NCBI RefSeq assembly: GCF_012516375.2 | Contig: NZ_CP051204.2 | Coordinates: forward strand, 2,666,001 to 2,730,000 | DNA length: 64,000 nucleotides | Source of the DNA: Chitinophaga oryzae | GTDB taxonomy: Bacteria > Bacteroidota > Bacteroidia > Chitinophagales > Chitinophagaceae | Reading direction: 5' to 3' | Shown: positions 32,907-42,600 of the stretch, piece after piece | Layout: the number at the start of each line of letters is the position of its first letter | Numbering within the stretch: the stretch's first letter is position 1 | Notes under the pieces: generated by a model | Seen by the model: only the letters and a program-made list of their open reading frames with translations | What the model was told of the DNA's origin: nothing | The model's database searches: none | Made by a program: the position numbers and the translations under genes

Positions 32907-33812
32907 ATGAAAAGTGCTCTCCTGAAGCGGGGTTTGCTGGCCGTATCGATTCCTTTGCTGGCCGCCATCCTGTTGTACTCCTGTAAAAAAGATCAATCAT
33001 CCTCCGCTGATCCGATTCCCCGGAACCAGCAAAAAGTCAGCTTGTTTCTTTCCGATGATCCAGGGCTGTTCGACAAGGTATTGCTGGACATCCGCAAGGT
33101 AGAGATATTGATAGACACCTGCGGAAAAACCGACGACGACAACTGGAATGACCGCGACCGTTGCTGGTGGGACGAAGACCGCGACCACGACCGTCAGGGC
33201 CGTGATACCTGCCAGGTATGGGATTCACTGAGCATCCGTCCCGGCGTGTATGACCTGCTGACGCTTCGTAATGGCGCCGATACCCTGCTGGCCGGTGGCC
33301 TGGTAAAGAAGGGCGTGATGAAGCGGATCCGTATCACCATTGGAGACAACAATTCCCTCGTGAAAAACAACGTGACTTATCCGGTTACCTCTGTGGCCGG
33401 CCAGTCAAAGATTATTGTAAGGATCAGGCATAACGAATGGGACGAAGTGTCTACCGACAACCTGCAGCTGTGGCTGGATTTCGATGTACAACGTTCCATC
33501 ATCCGTACCTGGAACGGCAAGTTCATCCTGCGTCCGTACATCAACGTATTCACTATCCTGAAAATGGGCAGCCTCTCCGGCCGTGTTACGCCCTGGGACG
33601 CCTACCCGGTGATCTCTGTTTACAACAGCAACAAAGACACACTGTACGCATTGCCCTGGAGAAGCGGTGAGTTTAAAGTGCGCGGGTTGAAACCGGGTAC
33701 CTGGAATGTATTTGTGAATACATCCAACGGGTATAAAGACACTACCATTACCAATGTGACCGTTGAGCGGGGCAGGGATACAAAGCTGGGAGATATTAAA
33801 CTACATAAATAG
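32907..33812 (+). CDS. DUF4382 lipoprotein
   Basis: 301 residues. The signal peptide ends in a lipobox at Cys26 (LLYSC). A DUF4382 domain (about 43-215) starts KVSLFLSDDPGLFDKVLLDIRKVEI, and a beta-sandwich of the carboxypeptidase-regulatory type (about 220-301, GSLSGRVTPWDAYPVISVY) ends it. Between residues 72 and 108 is an odd Asp/Arg-rich insertion, DDDNWNDRDRCWWDEDRDHD, framed by three Cys. Role unknown; possibly metal binding or surface adhesion. Confidence 0.85.
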   Translation: MKSALLKRGLLAVSIPLLAAILLYSCKKDQSSSADPIPRNQQKVSLFLSDDPGLFDKVLLDIRKVEILIDTCGKTDDDNWNDRDRCWWDEDRDHDRQGRDTCQVWDSLSIRPGVYDLLTLRNGADTLLAGGLVKKGVMKRIRITIGDNNSLVKNNVTYPVTSVAGQSKIIVRIRHNEWDEVSTDNLQLWLDFDVQRSIIRTWNGKFILRPYINVFTILKMGSLSGRVTPWDAYPVISVYNSNKDTLYALPWRSGEFKVRGLKPGTWNVFVNTSNGYKDTTITNVTVERGRDTKLGDIKLHK

Positions 33813-33835
33813 TAACGCTGCTAAAAAACAACCGG

Positions 33836-33866
33836 GCCGGTGTACTGGAAAGTACGCCGGCTTTTT
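33836..33866 (+). terminator. Intrinsic terminator after the DUF4382 gene
   Basis: GCCGGTGTACT (33836-33846) with AGTACGCCGGC (33851-33861), one G-T wobble, GGAA tetraloop, then TTTTT. Confidence 0.8.
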
Positions 33867-33921
33867 ATTACAGGTGCAAATACATGTCGGAATTATTTAA
33901 CTTGTGATAAAATCACAGCAT

Positions 33922-34536
33922 ATGCGAAAAATAATAGCGGGGACAATCATCGGGTTAATGCTGGCGACAGCAGGCCAGGTGCAGGGACAGGCCGGGCAGC
34001 CCAGGAATCAGAAAGATGCCCAACAGCGTAAACAGGGTTACTGGATAGAACAGGTGGAAGAGCTGCGTGGCGAGCCTGGGTATATCTGGGAGGGAACGTA
34101 TAAAAACGGCCGTAAGGAAGGGATCTGGAAGAAGACTTCGCTCGGCGGCAATATTATCGCAGAAGAGACCTACCGGAATAATGTGCTGGATGGTTATTGT
34201 AAATACTTTTATCCGAACGGAAAGCGTGCGGAAGAAGGCGCTTACCTGGCGACCGAAATAGAAGGGCAGAAGGACACCGTGATGGCCGTGGACCCGGTAA
34301 CGCAACAGGAAACGCCGGTGGTGATCGTGCGGCAGGGCAATTCCGTGCGCAACGGTGTATGGAAATTATATGATGAAGATACCGGTAAAATGGCGAAAGC
34401 ATATTACAAAAGAGGAGAGCTGGTGACGCCTGAAGATATGGGGGAAGATAGTACTACTGTCGCAACGCCCCCTACGGCACCTGCGCCTGCGACTTTGCCC
34501 CACCAGGACGCCGGAAAGCGAAAAAAGCAACACTGA
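33922..34536 (+). CDS. Exported MORN/YwqK-type repeat protein
   Basis: About 204 residues starting at ATG 33922 (a GTG at 33904 is also in frame but would spoil the signal peptide MRKIIAGTIIGLMLATAG). The body has MORN/YwqK-like repeats: WEGTYKNGRKEGIWKK, DGYCKYFYPNGKRAEEGAY and RNGVWKLYDEDTGKMAKAYY. The tail is Pro/Ala/Thr-rich. Such proteins are often called antitoxin-like, but no toxin gene is next to it; a surface or binding role is as likely. Confidence 0.8.
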   Translation: MRKIIAGTIIGLMLATAGQVQGQAGQPRNQKDAQQRKQGYWIEQVEELRGEPGYIWEGTYKNGRKEGIWKKTSLGGNIIAEETYRNNVLDGYCKYFYPNGKRAEEGAYLATEIEGQKDTVMAVDPVTQQETPVVIVRQGNSVRNGVWKLYDEDTGKMAKAYYKRGELVTPEDMGEDSTTVATPPTAPAPATLPHQDAGKRKKQH

Positions 34537-34696
34537 GAAGGTTGAACAAAATGAACGGGTTTTTATGCCAAAATGAAGGAGAAAAGTTGTCCGTTTTAGC
34601 TTTTTATTTTGTACTTTCATTAGAGAAGTAAATGAGGAACAAAGCTCTGATGGCAATGTGTACGCTATTTTATTGTGAATCCTTTAATTTGTTTGT

Positions 34697-34852
34697 ATGA
34701 AAAACCTGATAATCAACCATGGAGATGGACCTCATGAATTAAATGGACTGGAATCCACTCCTGACAGAACTGAGATTTTGTTCCGCGCAATTTTTGTATT
34801 GCTGGTTTTCTGCGCGTTGATCTCTATTTTCTTTTTGTCGATTTTTTACTAA
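34697..34852 (+). CDS. Small single-helix membrane protein
   Basis: 51 residues: a hydrophilic start (MKNLIINHGDGPHELNGL), then one helix FRAIFVLLVFCALISIFFLSIF to the C-terminus. It has a tail-anchor shape. It is followed closely by a terminator hairpin, which supports it being expressed. No family recognised. Confidence 0.55.
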   Translation: MKNLIINHGDGPHELNGLESTPDRTEILFRAIFVLLVFCALISIFFLSIFY

Positions 34853-34861
34853 GCAGTATAT

Positions 34862-34948
34862 ACCGGATATTTTAGTATACAGCTATGATCGGGGACCATC
34901 TCTATATTCCCGCTGACGTATTTGTATAACAGGATATCCGGTTTTTTT
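34862..34948 (+). terminator. Long-looped terminator hairpin
   Basis: ACCGGATAT (34862-34870) pairs with ATATCCGGT (34934-34942), followed by TTTTTT. Inside, GTATAC and GTATAAC can extend the fold. It lies 10 nt after the small membrane-protein gene. Confidence 0.6.
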
Positions 34949-35499
34949 GCCGCTTTTGCTAAATGGATTTTGTTGATGAAACGCTTTGTCGGAGAGTATT
35001 GGGGGTGAATGACTTATCTACTGCTGTTTGGTCGCATCCGGGAAAAGGCCCGATGAGCGTGCGTTTAGGCTTTCTGTGATAAACCGGTACTAACCTTGGT
35101 ATAATGCCGATTTCTTAATTCAATGTTAACGAATCTGTTCATTTTGTTCATTGTGCTTTTGACAGCTGTCAGAATTTTGCGCATCGCATTTAAGCTGTTA
35201 TTTTTAGGATCTCTAAAGTTGGCATAGGTTAGGAACCCGGCGGCAGATCTCTATCTGAGAGCCTTTTTTCTTCTGAACCTTCTTTCTCCTTTTTCTTTTT
35301 TTACAGATGGTTTTGTTTCATTAGCAAACACGCGTTATAGCGGGCACAGGTATCAGGGTGTTTCTATGGACGCTTTTACCTGCAGCAGAAACCTGCATAT
35401 AAGCGGCTGCGGATGTGCCGCGGTAGAGCCCGGGTGCCCGCCTGGGGATTGTAATTTCAGATAATGGCAATTTTCATACGGGTAGTTATTGGTCTTCCG
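34949..35499. other. 550-nt gap, candidate non-coding RNA region
   Basis: No convincing protein frame. It holds a promoter-like segment with a 12-bp palindrome (35151-35179), a small hairpin with T-run (35242-35269), and a GC-rich foldable block (35340-35441). The last has closing arms GCGGGCAC/GTGCCCGC and two inner stems, AGGTA/TACCT and GCGGC/GCCGC. Confidence 0.4.
35151..35269 (+). ncRNA. Candidate small RNA transcript unit
   Basis: TTG (35151-35153), 18-nt spacer and GAATTTTG (35172-35179, one mismatch to the -7 consensus), with the perfect palindrome TGACAGCTGTCA (35160-35171) between them as a possible operator. About 85 nt on, GGC-CTCT/AGAG-GCC (35242-35263) is followed by six T. This would give a short untranslated RNA. 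No known family recognised. Confidence 0.3.
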
Positions 35500-35548
35500 G
35501 AAAAAGAAAAACCGGTCATGCTTTCCCTGCGGGATGCACATGACCGGT
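35500..35548 (-). terminator. Intrinsic terminator of the GH31 gene
   Basis: On the minus strand ACCGGTCATG (35548-35539) pairs with CATGACCGGT (35520-35511), 18-nt loop, then TTTTTCTTTTT. Confidence 0.8.
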
Positions 35549-35564
35549 CTGACAACAAATTATC

Positions 35565-37967
35565 TTACACTTTGTGGATCGTAATATTTTCGAACCCACG
35601 GTCAGCTATAAACGAAATAGTGCCGTCAGGTAAGTGATGTTCGGCAGTCAGCATCAGCGGTACGCCGTCTACCAGCACGGCGCCTGCTTCAAATGGCAGG
35701 CCATGCAGGATAATACGGTGATGGCTATACGCTGTTTCATAGTTGACGAAATATTTTTTCTTCAGCATAAACTGTTCTGCCGAAGAGACCTGTTTGAAAG
35801 TGATGACATTGTACTGGCCGTTCTTGTAACCGTAATGATCACCGGCATCTTCATACAGTGTGCTTTGTGTAACGGTATCGCCGTAGTAAACATGCAGCAG
35901 CATTTCCGTGATGGGTGTTTCATAGGTATGCTGCATAACAGGGTAGCGGGGAACGACAGCGCCGGCCTTTACAAACAACGGCATTTCTTCCAGTGGCGTG
36001 GCCACAGTCACCTGTTGGCCGCCATTGTACACCTTATCATTCCAGAAATAGTACCATTGACCCTGTGGCAGGTATACGGCTTTCTCTTTCATCCCTTCTT
36101 CGCTCACATGGCTGATCAGCAGGGCATCGCCTGCCATGAACTCGTGTGTGCAGTTATGGGTAGCCGGATCATGCTGTGCCACGAAGGCGATGGGCCGCAG
36201 CATGGGCGTGCCGTGGGTGGCGTATTGCCAGAAGGTGGTATACAGATAGGGCAGCAGTTCATACCGCAGGGAAATGAACCTGGCGACAATTTTTTCATAG
36301 TCCGGCCCGAAGCTCCACGGTTCCTGGTTGAAGCCGGTTTCGTTGCTGGCGGAGTGGGTGCGCATCAACGGGTGGAAGGTGCCCAGCTGGATCCAGCGGG
36401 TATAGAGTTCTCCGTCGGGCTCTCCGATAAAGCCGCCGATATCGCTGCCGGCGAAGGAGAGGCCGGACACTGCGAGGCGCTGGCACTGAACAGAGGCCAG
36501 CCAGAGGTGTTCCCAGCTGGAGACGTTGTCGCCGGTCCATACGGAAGACCAGCGTTGTGCGCCCGCATAGCAGGAGCGTGTAATGAGGAAGGGCCTGTTG
36601 GGCAGCAGGTATTTTTTCATACCGGCGGCGGTGGCCTTGCTCATCAGGTGACCATATACGTTGTGGGCTTTACGGTGGCTTACCTCTTCGCCGTCATAGT
36701 CGTGCCGTACGTCTTCCGGGAAAGTACCCATTTCAAAAACAGCCGGTTCGTTCATATCGTTCCATACGCCGCGGACGCCGGTTTCTGCGAGTCCTTTAAA
36801 AAGGCTGCTCCACCATTCTCTTACTTCCGGGTTGGTGAAATCGGGGAACACGCATTTACCCGGCCATACGTCGCCTTCCATGAGTGCGCCGTCTGCCCGT
36901 TTGCAGAAGTAGTTGTTTTTCACGCCTTCCTGGTAGATGCTGTACTCCGGGTCTACTTTAATGCCCGGGTCGATGATCACTACTACTTTAAAACCCTGTG
37001 CGGCGAGGTCCCTGATGAGGCCTGCCGGATCGGGAAAGTATTCTTTGCTCCAGGTAAAACAGCGGAAGCCTTCCATGTAATCGATGTCAAGGTAGATGAC
37101 ATCGCAGGGAATCCGGCGTTTTCTGAATTCGGCGGCTATTTCCCGGACACGGCTGTCGGGGTAGTAGCTCCAGCGGCACTGGTGATAGCCGAGCGTCCAC
37201 AGGGGCGGCAGTTCCGGCGTGCCGGTAATACGGGTATATGAAGCAGCCACATCCAGAAGTTCAGGACCGTAGATGAAGTAGTAGTTCATTTCCCCGCCGC
37301 GGGCCCAGAAGCTGCAGGCGTCTTCCCGTTCTTTACCGAAATCGAAAATGGTACGGAAAGTATTATCGAAGAAGATGCCATAGCCGATGCCGTTGTGCAG
37401 CCCGTAATAAAAGGGGATGTTGCGGTATAGCGGGTCGGTGTCTTTCTGGTAGCCGTAGGCGTCGGTGCCGTAGTTTTCGAGGCGTTTGCCGCGCAGGTTC
37501 AGCTCCGTCGGCTTGTCGCCCAGGCCGTAGAAACACTCGTCTTCCTGCACGAGTTTGCTGCAATAGACGATTTTACCGCCTTTTTGCAGGTAGTGCTGCC
37601 AGTGGAAGCCCATTTCGTCCTGGTTGATCACTTTCCCGTCTTTATCGGTAATGGTGATACGCAGGTTGTCCCTGGCAATGAACACTTTAAGAACGTCGGT
37701 ATATATTTCAAAAGTCTCCTCCCATTCTTTAATGCCGAAAGTAATAGGGGATTCTTCGAGGGTGTCGCTGGTGGCGTAGGAAAAGTCACGCTGGAAAGTG
37801 CCGTCGGCAGCGTAGCGGAAACGGATGATCTTGTCTGCGATCACCCTTACTTCCAAAATGGTTTCGGTAGTGTAAAAACAAAAATAGTTTCCTTCTTTCT
37901 TCCATTCCCGGATAGCGTCCGGATAATGTTTAATACCGTATTTACTGGACGAGGTTTCAACTTGCAT
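35565..37967 (-). CDS. Glycoside hydrolase family 31 alpha-glucosidase
   Basis: 800 residues, no signal peptide, so probably cytoplasmic. N-terminal galactose-mutarotase-like sandwich, then the GH31 barrel from about 250: YHQCRWSYYPDSRVREIA, nucleophile Asp404 in GVWNDMNEP, acid/base Asp480 in WTGDN, and the LIRTHSASNE-like LMRTHS segment. Two C-terminal beta domains close it. It removes alpha-linked glucose from oligosaccharides. A terminator follows it and a two-state leader hairpin lies just upstream. Confidence 0.93.
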   Translation of the reverse strand: MQVETSSSKYGIKHYPDAIREWKKEGNYFCFYTTETILEVRVIADKIIRFRYAADGTFQRDFSYATSDTLEESPITFGIKEWEETFEIYTDVLKVFIARDNLRITITDKDGKVINQDEMGFHWQHYLQKGGKIVYCSKLVQEDECFYGLGDKPTELNLRGKRLENYGTDAYGYQKDTDPLYRNIPFYYGLHNGIGYGIFFDNTFRTIFDFGKEREDACSFWARGGEMNYYFIYGPELLDVAASYTRITGTPELPPLWTLGYHQCRWSYYPDSRVREIAAEFRKRRIPCDVIYLDIDYMEGFRCFTWSKEYFPDPAGLIRDLAAQGFKVVVIIDPGIKVDPEYSIYQEGVKNNYFCKRADGALMEGDVWPGKCVFPDFTNPEVREWWSSLFKGLAETGVRGVWNDMNEPAVFEMGTFPEDVRHDYDGEEVSHRKAHNVYGHLMSKATAAGMKKYLLPNRPFLITRSCYAGAQRWSSVWTGDNVSSWEHLWLASVQCQRLAVSGLSFAGSDIGGFIGEPDGELYTRWIQLGTFHPLMRTHSASNETGFNQEPWSFGPDYEKIVARFISLRYELLPYLYTTFWQYATHGTPMLRPIAFVAQHDPATHNCTHEFMAGDALLISHVSEEGMKEKAVYLPQGQWYYFWNDKVYNGGQQVTVATPLEEMPLFVKAGAVVPRYPVMQHTYETPITEMLLHVYYGDTVTQSTLYEDAGDHYGYKNGQYNVITFKQVSSAEQFMLKKKYFVNYETAYSHHRIILHGLPFEAGAVLVDGVPLMLTAEHHLPDGTISFIADRGFENITIHKV

Positions 37968-37990
37968 AATCTCTTTTTGTGAATCACGGA

Positions 37991-38029
37991 CAACAGCCTG
38001 TATTTTACCGGGTTAGTTCCCGGCTGTTG
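37991..38029 (-). promoter_or_regulatory. Leader hairpin of the GH31 gene
   Basis: CAACAGCC (37991-37998) pairs with GGCTGTTG (38022-38029), or alternatively CCGGG (38008-38012) with CCCGG (38019-38023). The two stems share bases 38022-38023. It lies 24 nt upstream of the start codon on the message. Confidence 0.45.
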
Positions 38030-38112
38030 CATGGTCTTAAATTACATAAAAAAATCAGAGTAGTACAGACATTCGCGTTAGAAGCGGATATTCCCGCGTT
38101 TACGATTTAAAT

Positions 38113-38135
38113 CACTCTTTTGACAAAAAAGAGTG
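38113..38135. repeat. Short inverted repeat upstream of GH31
   Basis: CACTCTTTT (38113-38121) and AAAAGAGTG (38127-38135), 5-nt loop. No T-run on the minus side, so it is not a clear terminator; it may be an operator or leader structure. Confidence 0.4.
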
Positions 38136-38231
38136 AAAATTGACTTGATTAGTTAGTAACTTCATATTGTAAATGTACTTTTTGCTTTAACCTATTTTTC
38201 GGTGCGCCTTTCCAGGAGCACCTTTTTCATT

Positions 38232-38431
38232 TAGGGATTTTTTGATTTACGATTTTTTGATTGGAAGTGTGCCTGGTTTCTTTCAAATCCCCCAATCCCC
38301 AATCCCCAATCCCCCAATCCCCAATCCCCCAATCCCCAATCCCTAATCCCACAATCCCCAATCCCACAATCGCCCAAATCTCAATTCCCCAAAATCCCAA
38401 AATTTCTAAATATCTAAATTTCTAAATATCC
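38232..38431. repeat. Family B element with C-rich/G-quadruplex array
   Basis: A left side with GATTTTTTGATTTACGATTTTTTG words faces a right side that has become a tandem array of AATCCCC units. From 38289 to 38396 there are 14 runs of three or more C, mostly separated by AAT. The minus strand thus reads GGGGATTGGGGATT, fitting the usual G-quadruplex pattern. TTTCTAAATATCTAAA words end it. Confidence 0.8.
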
Positions 38432-39442
38432 AATGGATTTTCCCGCCAAAAATAGGCGTTTTCCTTTTCTTGCTTTAACAGCGCAATGAAATCCTGCGCC
38501 TATCTTCTGCCAGTCTTTGCCCCCGTTGACAGAAATATCTGTGCCGGAAGTGCCGGTGGCGACCAGTATTTTAGCTGTGAGCCAGGTGACGGCGGATTTG
38601 AATCCGCCGGGCGCCGTGCGTGGGCTGGTCCAGGTACGGCCGCCATCGCTGGTCAGCAGACAGTTTTGTTGACGAAGGGTGTCGTTGCGGTAATCGCCGC
38701 CAACCACGATGCCGCTGCGGTTGTCCAGGAATGCCACAGAGAAGGCGCCCATACTGGGTTGTCCCTGTAACAGGGGCAAGGGCCTGCTGCTCCATTGGTG
38801 GCCGGACAGCGTATGGATGCGGGATACGGTACCCCCGGTCACGAAGGTGGTGAGGCCTTTGCGGCCTATGAGGCTGGTACCGCTGGCCGCGAAGATGGAC
38901 TCGCCGGTAGCGGCTTCGGGGGATTGTGCCGGCGTATCCAATTGCCAGGTGCGGCCGCCGTCATGCGTACGGAGCACTGCAAAATGTTGTTGCAGCGGAT
39001 CGCCGATAGCGATACCTTCCTGTTCATTATAAAAGGCAACAGCATCAAAGAAAATGCCGGGAGTAGCGTTGAAGTATACCCGCTGCCAGGACTGTCCGCC
39101 GTCTTCCGTCAGGAACACATGCGCCGGTTCGCCGGCGTTGATCACCACCGCTTTACGATCGTTAAACGCGTAGAGCGAGCGCCAGTCGCAGCTGTCGCAT
39201 GCCTTTACCTGATGCCATTCCCAGTCCGCGCCGCCGTTGATGCTGCGGCCTACCATGCCGCCGGTACCGGATGCCCATACCACGTCGTCGCTCACAGCAC
39301 TAAGGCCGCGTATGCTTTTCAGGGGTGGTTGCGCTTCCAGCGTGTGAAGCTGATAAGTATTTTGTGCGGACACCTGAATATAGGCGGTGGTGAGCATCAG
39401 CAAAAGCAGGCTTTGACTGAGCAGGCGCTTCAGGAAAATCAT
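38414..39442 (-). CDS. YCF48/BNR-type beta-propeller exported protein
   Basis: About 342 residues from the ATG at 39442. An in-frame ATG at 39496 would add 18 residues ahead of the signal peptide (MIFLKRLLSQSLLLLMLTTA, cut near VSAQ), so the internal start is preferred. Repeats of the type GGADWEWHQV, DGGQSWQRVYF, DGGRTWQLDT, DGGRTWTSP and NGGKDWQKIG are Asp-box/BNR blades as in YCF48. Often labelled oxidoreductase without proof. It shares a 181-nt divergent region with the histidine kinase gene. Confidence 0.85.
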   Translation of the reverse strand: MIFLKRLLSQSLLLLMLTTAYIQVSAQNTYQLHTLEAQPPLKSIRGLSAVSDDVVWASGTGGMVGRSINGGADWEWHQVKACDSCDWRSLYAFNDRKAVVINAGEPAHVFLTEDGGQSWQRVYFNATPGIFFDAVAFYNEQEGIAIGDPLQQHFAVLRTHDGGRTWQLDTPAQSPEAATGESIFAASGTSLIGRKGLTTFVTGGTVSRIHTLSGHQWSSRPLPLLQGQPSMGAFSVAFLDNRSGIVVGGDYRNDTLRQQNCLLTSDGGRTWTSPRTAPGGFKSAVTWLTAKILVATGTSGTDISVNGGKDWQKIGAGFHCAVKARKGKRLFLAGKSIGYLEI

Positions 39443-39519
39443 CTGCCGGAAAGCACCGGTAGCAGGACGTTGAATGTAACGGGCAAGTATGGTCATTAAT
39501 TATAATATTTATTTCCAAT

Positions 39520-39530
39520 CGGTTAAACCG
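39520..39530. promoter_or_regulatory. Palindrome in the YCF48/kinase divergent region
   Basis: CGGTTAAACCG, a perfect 5-bp inverted repeat around one base, between the two divergent starts. Possibly an operator. Confidence 0.3.
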
Positions 39531-39572
39531 CAAGAAAATTACAAAATAGCTTTAAAGTGTGGCGCAGAATTA

Positions 39573-39580
39573 TATATTTG
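39573..39580 (+). promoter_or_regulatory. -7 element for the propeller histidine kinase
   Basis: TATATTTG followed by C, a full match to TAnnTTTG, 44 nt before the GTG start. Confidence 0.55.
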
Positions 39581-39623
39581 CAAAAACAGCCTAAACCAGC
39601 TTACTGTCAATAACTAAATCAGC

Positions 39624-42600
39624 GTGCTTCATTCCCGCCAATTGAAAAGACTTTTCTGCCTGAGCCTATGCGCCCTACTAATGGGTACCGGTATATTATA
39701 TGCGCAGGAGAAGCCGTATATTTTTGACAGCTACAGTGTAAATGACGGGCTTTCCCAAAGCACCATTTTTGATATCACGCAGGACGACCAGGGCTTTCTC
39801 TGGATCGCCACCCGCGATGGCATTAACCGTTTTGACGGCTATACTTTCAACGAATACCGCTACAAACCCAGCTCCCAGGCGAGGGCAGGGGAAGGGAAAG
39901 GCGAGCTGGTGCCCCGTGGCAGCAACGGCAACCGGGCGGTGATCAACCGGTTTGACCTGAAAGGTTACAAAGGATATTCTTTCTATCACGACCGTCATCA
40001 CCAGCTGCTGCTGGTCCATAACAATGGGATCAGCCTATACGACAAGTATCGTAATAATTTCCGCAACGTACTGATAGACACCTCTAATGTAAATGCCCAG
40101 GAGCGGGACGCCAACGTGAAATTCCGCATACTGGGGGAAGATGCCGCTACCCGGAGCCTGTGGGTATGGCGCCCTATGAAAGGGCTGTACGTGCTGGACG
40201 ACAGTTCGTATGTGACCCGCCGTATTATCCTGTATCCGCCGCAGTTTCAGCGGATGGGCATTATTCCTTCCGCCTTGCTGAAGGATGGCAACACCATCTG
40301 GATGAGTGGCGACGAAGGGGAACTGCTGGCGCTCGATATTCAGACGCTGCAGCTGCAAACCTACTGCCTGCCCGGTGTTGGCAGGAATGCTATTATGCGT
40401 AACCTGAATGCGGATTCCATCCTGATCGTCAGCGAAGGGCATATTGTCGTGTTCAACAAACGCCGCAACAAATTCAGCGATCTCAGTTATGATTACCGGA
40501 ATGAATGGGGAGATGCTTTCACTCCCAATGTGATGGAGATCGATCATGAAGGCAACGCCTGGATTGGCGGGACCGACGGCATACTGATTTACAGTATCGC
40601 CCGCAACGAAATTATCCGGCATATCGTCAGCTTCAATACATTTGAAACCCGCTCCTACAACCTCGTCAGCTACCTTTATCGCGACGGTTCCGATAACATG
40701 TGGGTGGGCACTGATGGTGACGGCGTAAAAAAATATTCCCCGCATAAAAAGGTGTTCAACCTCTACCGCTCTCCTTATATCTCCCACAATATGGTGCAGG
40801 CGGTATACAAGCACGATGACGGCAAATTGTATGTGGGCCTGATGCGCGACGGACTGAACATCTATGGCGAAGGCGGTAAGTTCCTGGAGCGTATCAGTAA
40901 CGAACTGTATCCGCATAAGTTCCCGGGCAATGACCTGGGGGCTATCTGCCGGGAGAATTTTGAACACCTGTGGCTGCATTTCGCCGGTATGCATATCGGC
41001 CTGTTCAATGTGCAGACCAAAGCTTTCCGGGACCTGACAGCCAAAGTGGACGCACTGCAGCTGCCGCCGCAGAAAGACCCGTTCCCCTTTCTCTTCAAAC
41101 GGGCCAACGGTGAACTGTATTTTAATTATGGCCGTTACCTGCTGCGTTTCGAAGAACATGGCGGTTATGATTATACCGTGTCTGTGGTGCATGATTTCCA
41201 GGATGAACTACTGACCACTTACTTCGAGGACCATATGGGCAATCAGTATGTGGGCACCAAGTCGGCCCTGTATATCAAACACCTGGCCGATTCCCACTGG
41301 CGGTATGTGAAGTTGCCGGAAGGCACTACGGTAAAAGGCATCAACAAAACACCACACAAAGAGTTGCTGGTGGCCACCAATAAAGGGTTGTTCGTGTATG
41401 ACGCTTCAGGGCGGCTGAAAACGCACTATAACAGTTACGACTATCCGAAACTGATCAACGATTACATGTACGGAGTGTTGCTGGATGACAAAGACCGTAT
41501 CTGGGTGAGCCACAACAAAGGAGTAACACAGATCAACCCGGTTACCCGCGAGATCACCACGTTTAATCATGAAGACGGGCTACAGTCCAATGAGTTTAAT
41601 ACCGGCGCTTTTTATAAGTCTATCGACGGGGAATTGTTTTTCGGTGGTACCCGCGGGGTAAATGGTTTTTATCCGAAGAATTTCCGGAAGAACCCGTTCA
41701 ATTCCAAGGTGATTATCAGGAGGATGGAAGTGCTGGACAAGCCTTATGAGTCAGACACCGCCATTTCGTTGCTGAAGCGGGTAGAGCTGCCTTACAACCA
41801 GAACACGATCGCAATTGAGTTTGTGCCGCTGGAGTATACCAACCCTTTGAAAAACAAGGTACAGTACAAGCTGGAAGGAGCTGATGAAGACTGGGTGGAG
41901 GCCGGTGCTTTCCGGATGGCGCGCTATACGAACCTGCATCCCGGCAGTTATATTTTTAAAGTGAAAGCTTCCAACAATGATGACAGCTGGAACACAACGC
42001 CCACGATGCTGGAGATACAGATCCGGATACCGTTCTGGCAATCGCTGTGGTTCAGATTTTTATTACTGTTGTTGCTGTTAGGCATTGCATATTATTTCTC
42101 TACGTTGTATCTTGATTATAAAATACGGCATGAGAAACTAAAACTGGAAAAAGAGCAGGCGGTAGACCAGGAGCGGGCGCGTATTTCCAGCGATATGCAC
42201 GATGATCTGGGGTCTGGTTTGTCCACGATCAGGCTGCTGAGCGAAATAGCCAAAAGAAAGATACCGGACACATCGCAAACGAAAGAGATTGAGCGCATTA
42301 GTGAAACAGCCGGGGAGATGATCGACAAGATGAGTGAAATCATCTGGGCGATGAATTCCTCCAATGATTCCCTGGCCAATCTGATCGCGTATATGCGCAG
42401 TTTTGCTGCCGATTTCCTGGAGCACGCGCACATCTCGCATCAGTTTTTCTTCCCTGAAGTTATTCCGGATATTAAGCTGAGCGGCGGCACACGCCGGAAC
42501 ATTTACCTGGCGGTGAAGGAATCGCTGCATAATGTGGTGAAACATGCGAAGGCAACAGAGGTAATCATTGAAGTGAAAATGCATAAAAACATGACGATCA

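Noticed and set aside
33922..34536. Antitoxin of a toxin-antitoxin pair (YwqK label)
   Set aside because: No toxin gene is next to it and the protein has a signal peptide; MORN-type repeats alone do not support the label.
35353..35541. A 62-codon minus-strand frame after GH31
   Set aside because: It overlaps the GH31 terminator and the foldable GC-rich block, and its product shows no domain or hydrophobic pattern.
38286..38400. CRISPR array in the C-rich repeat
   Set aside because: Units are 7-8 nt without unique spacers and there are no cas genes; it is a simple tandem array.
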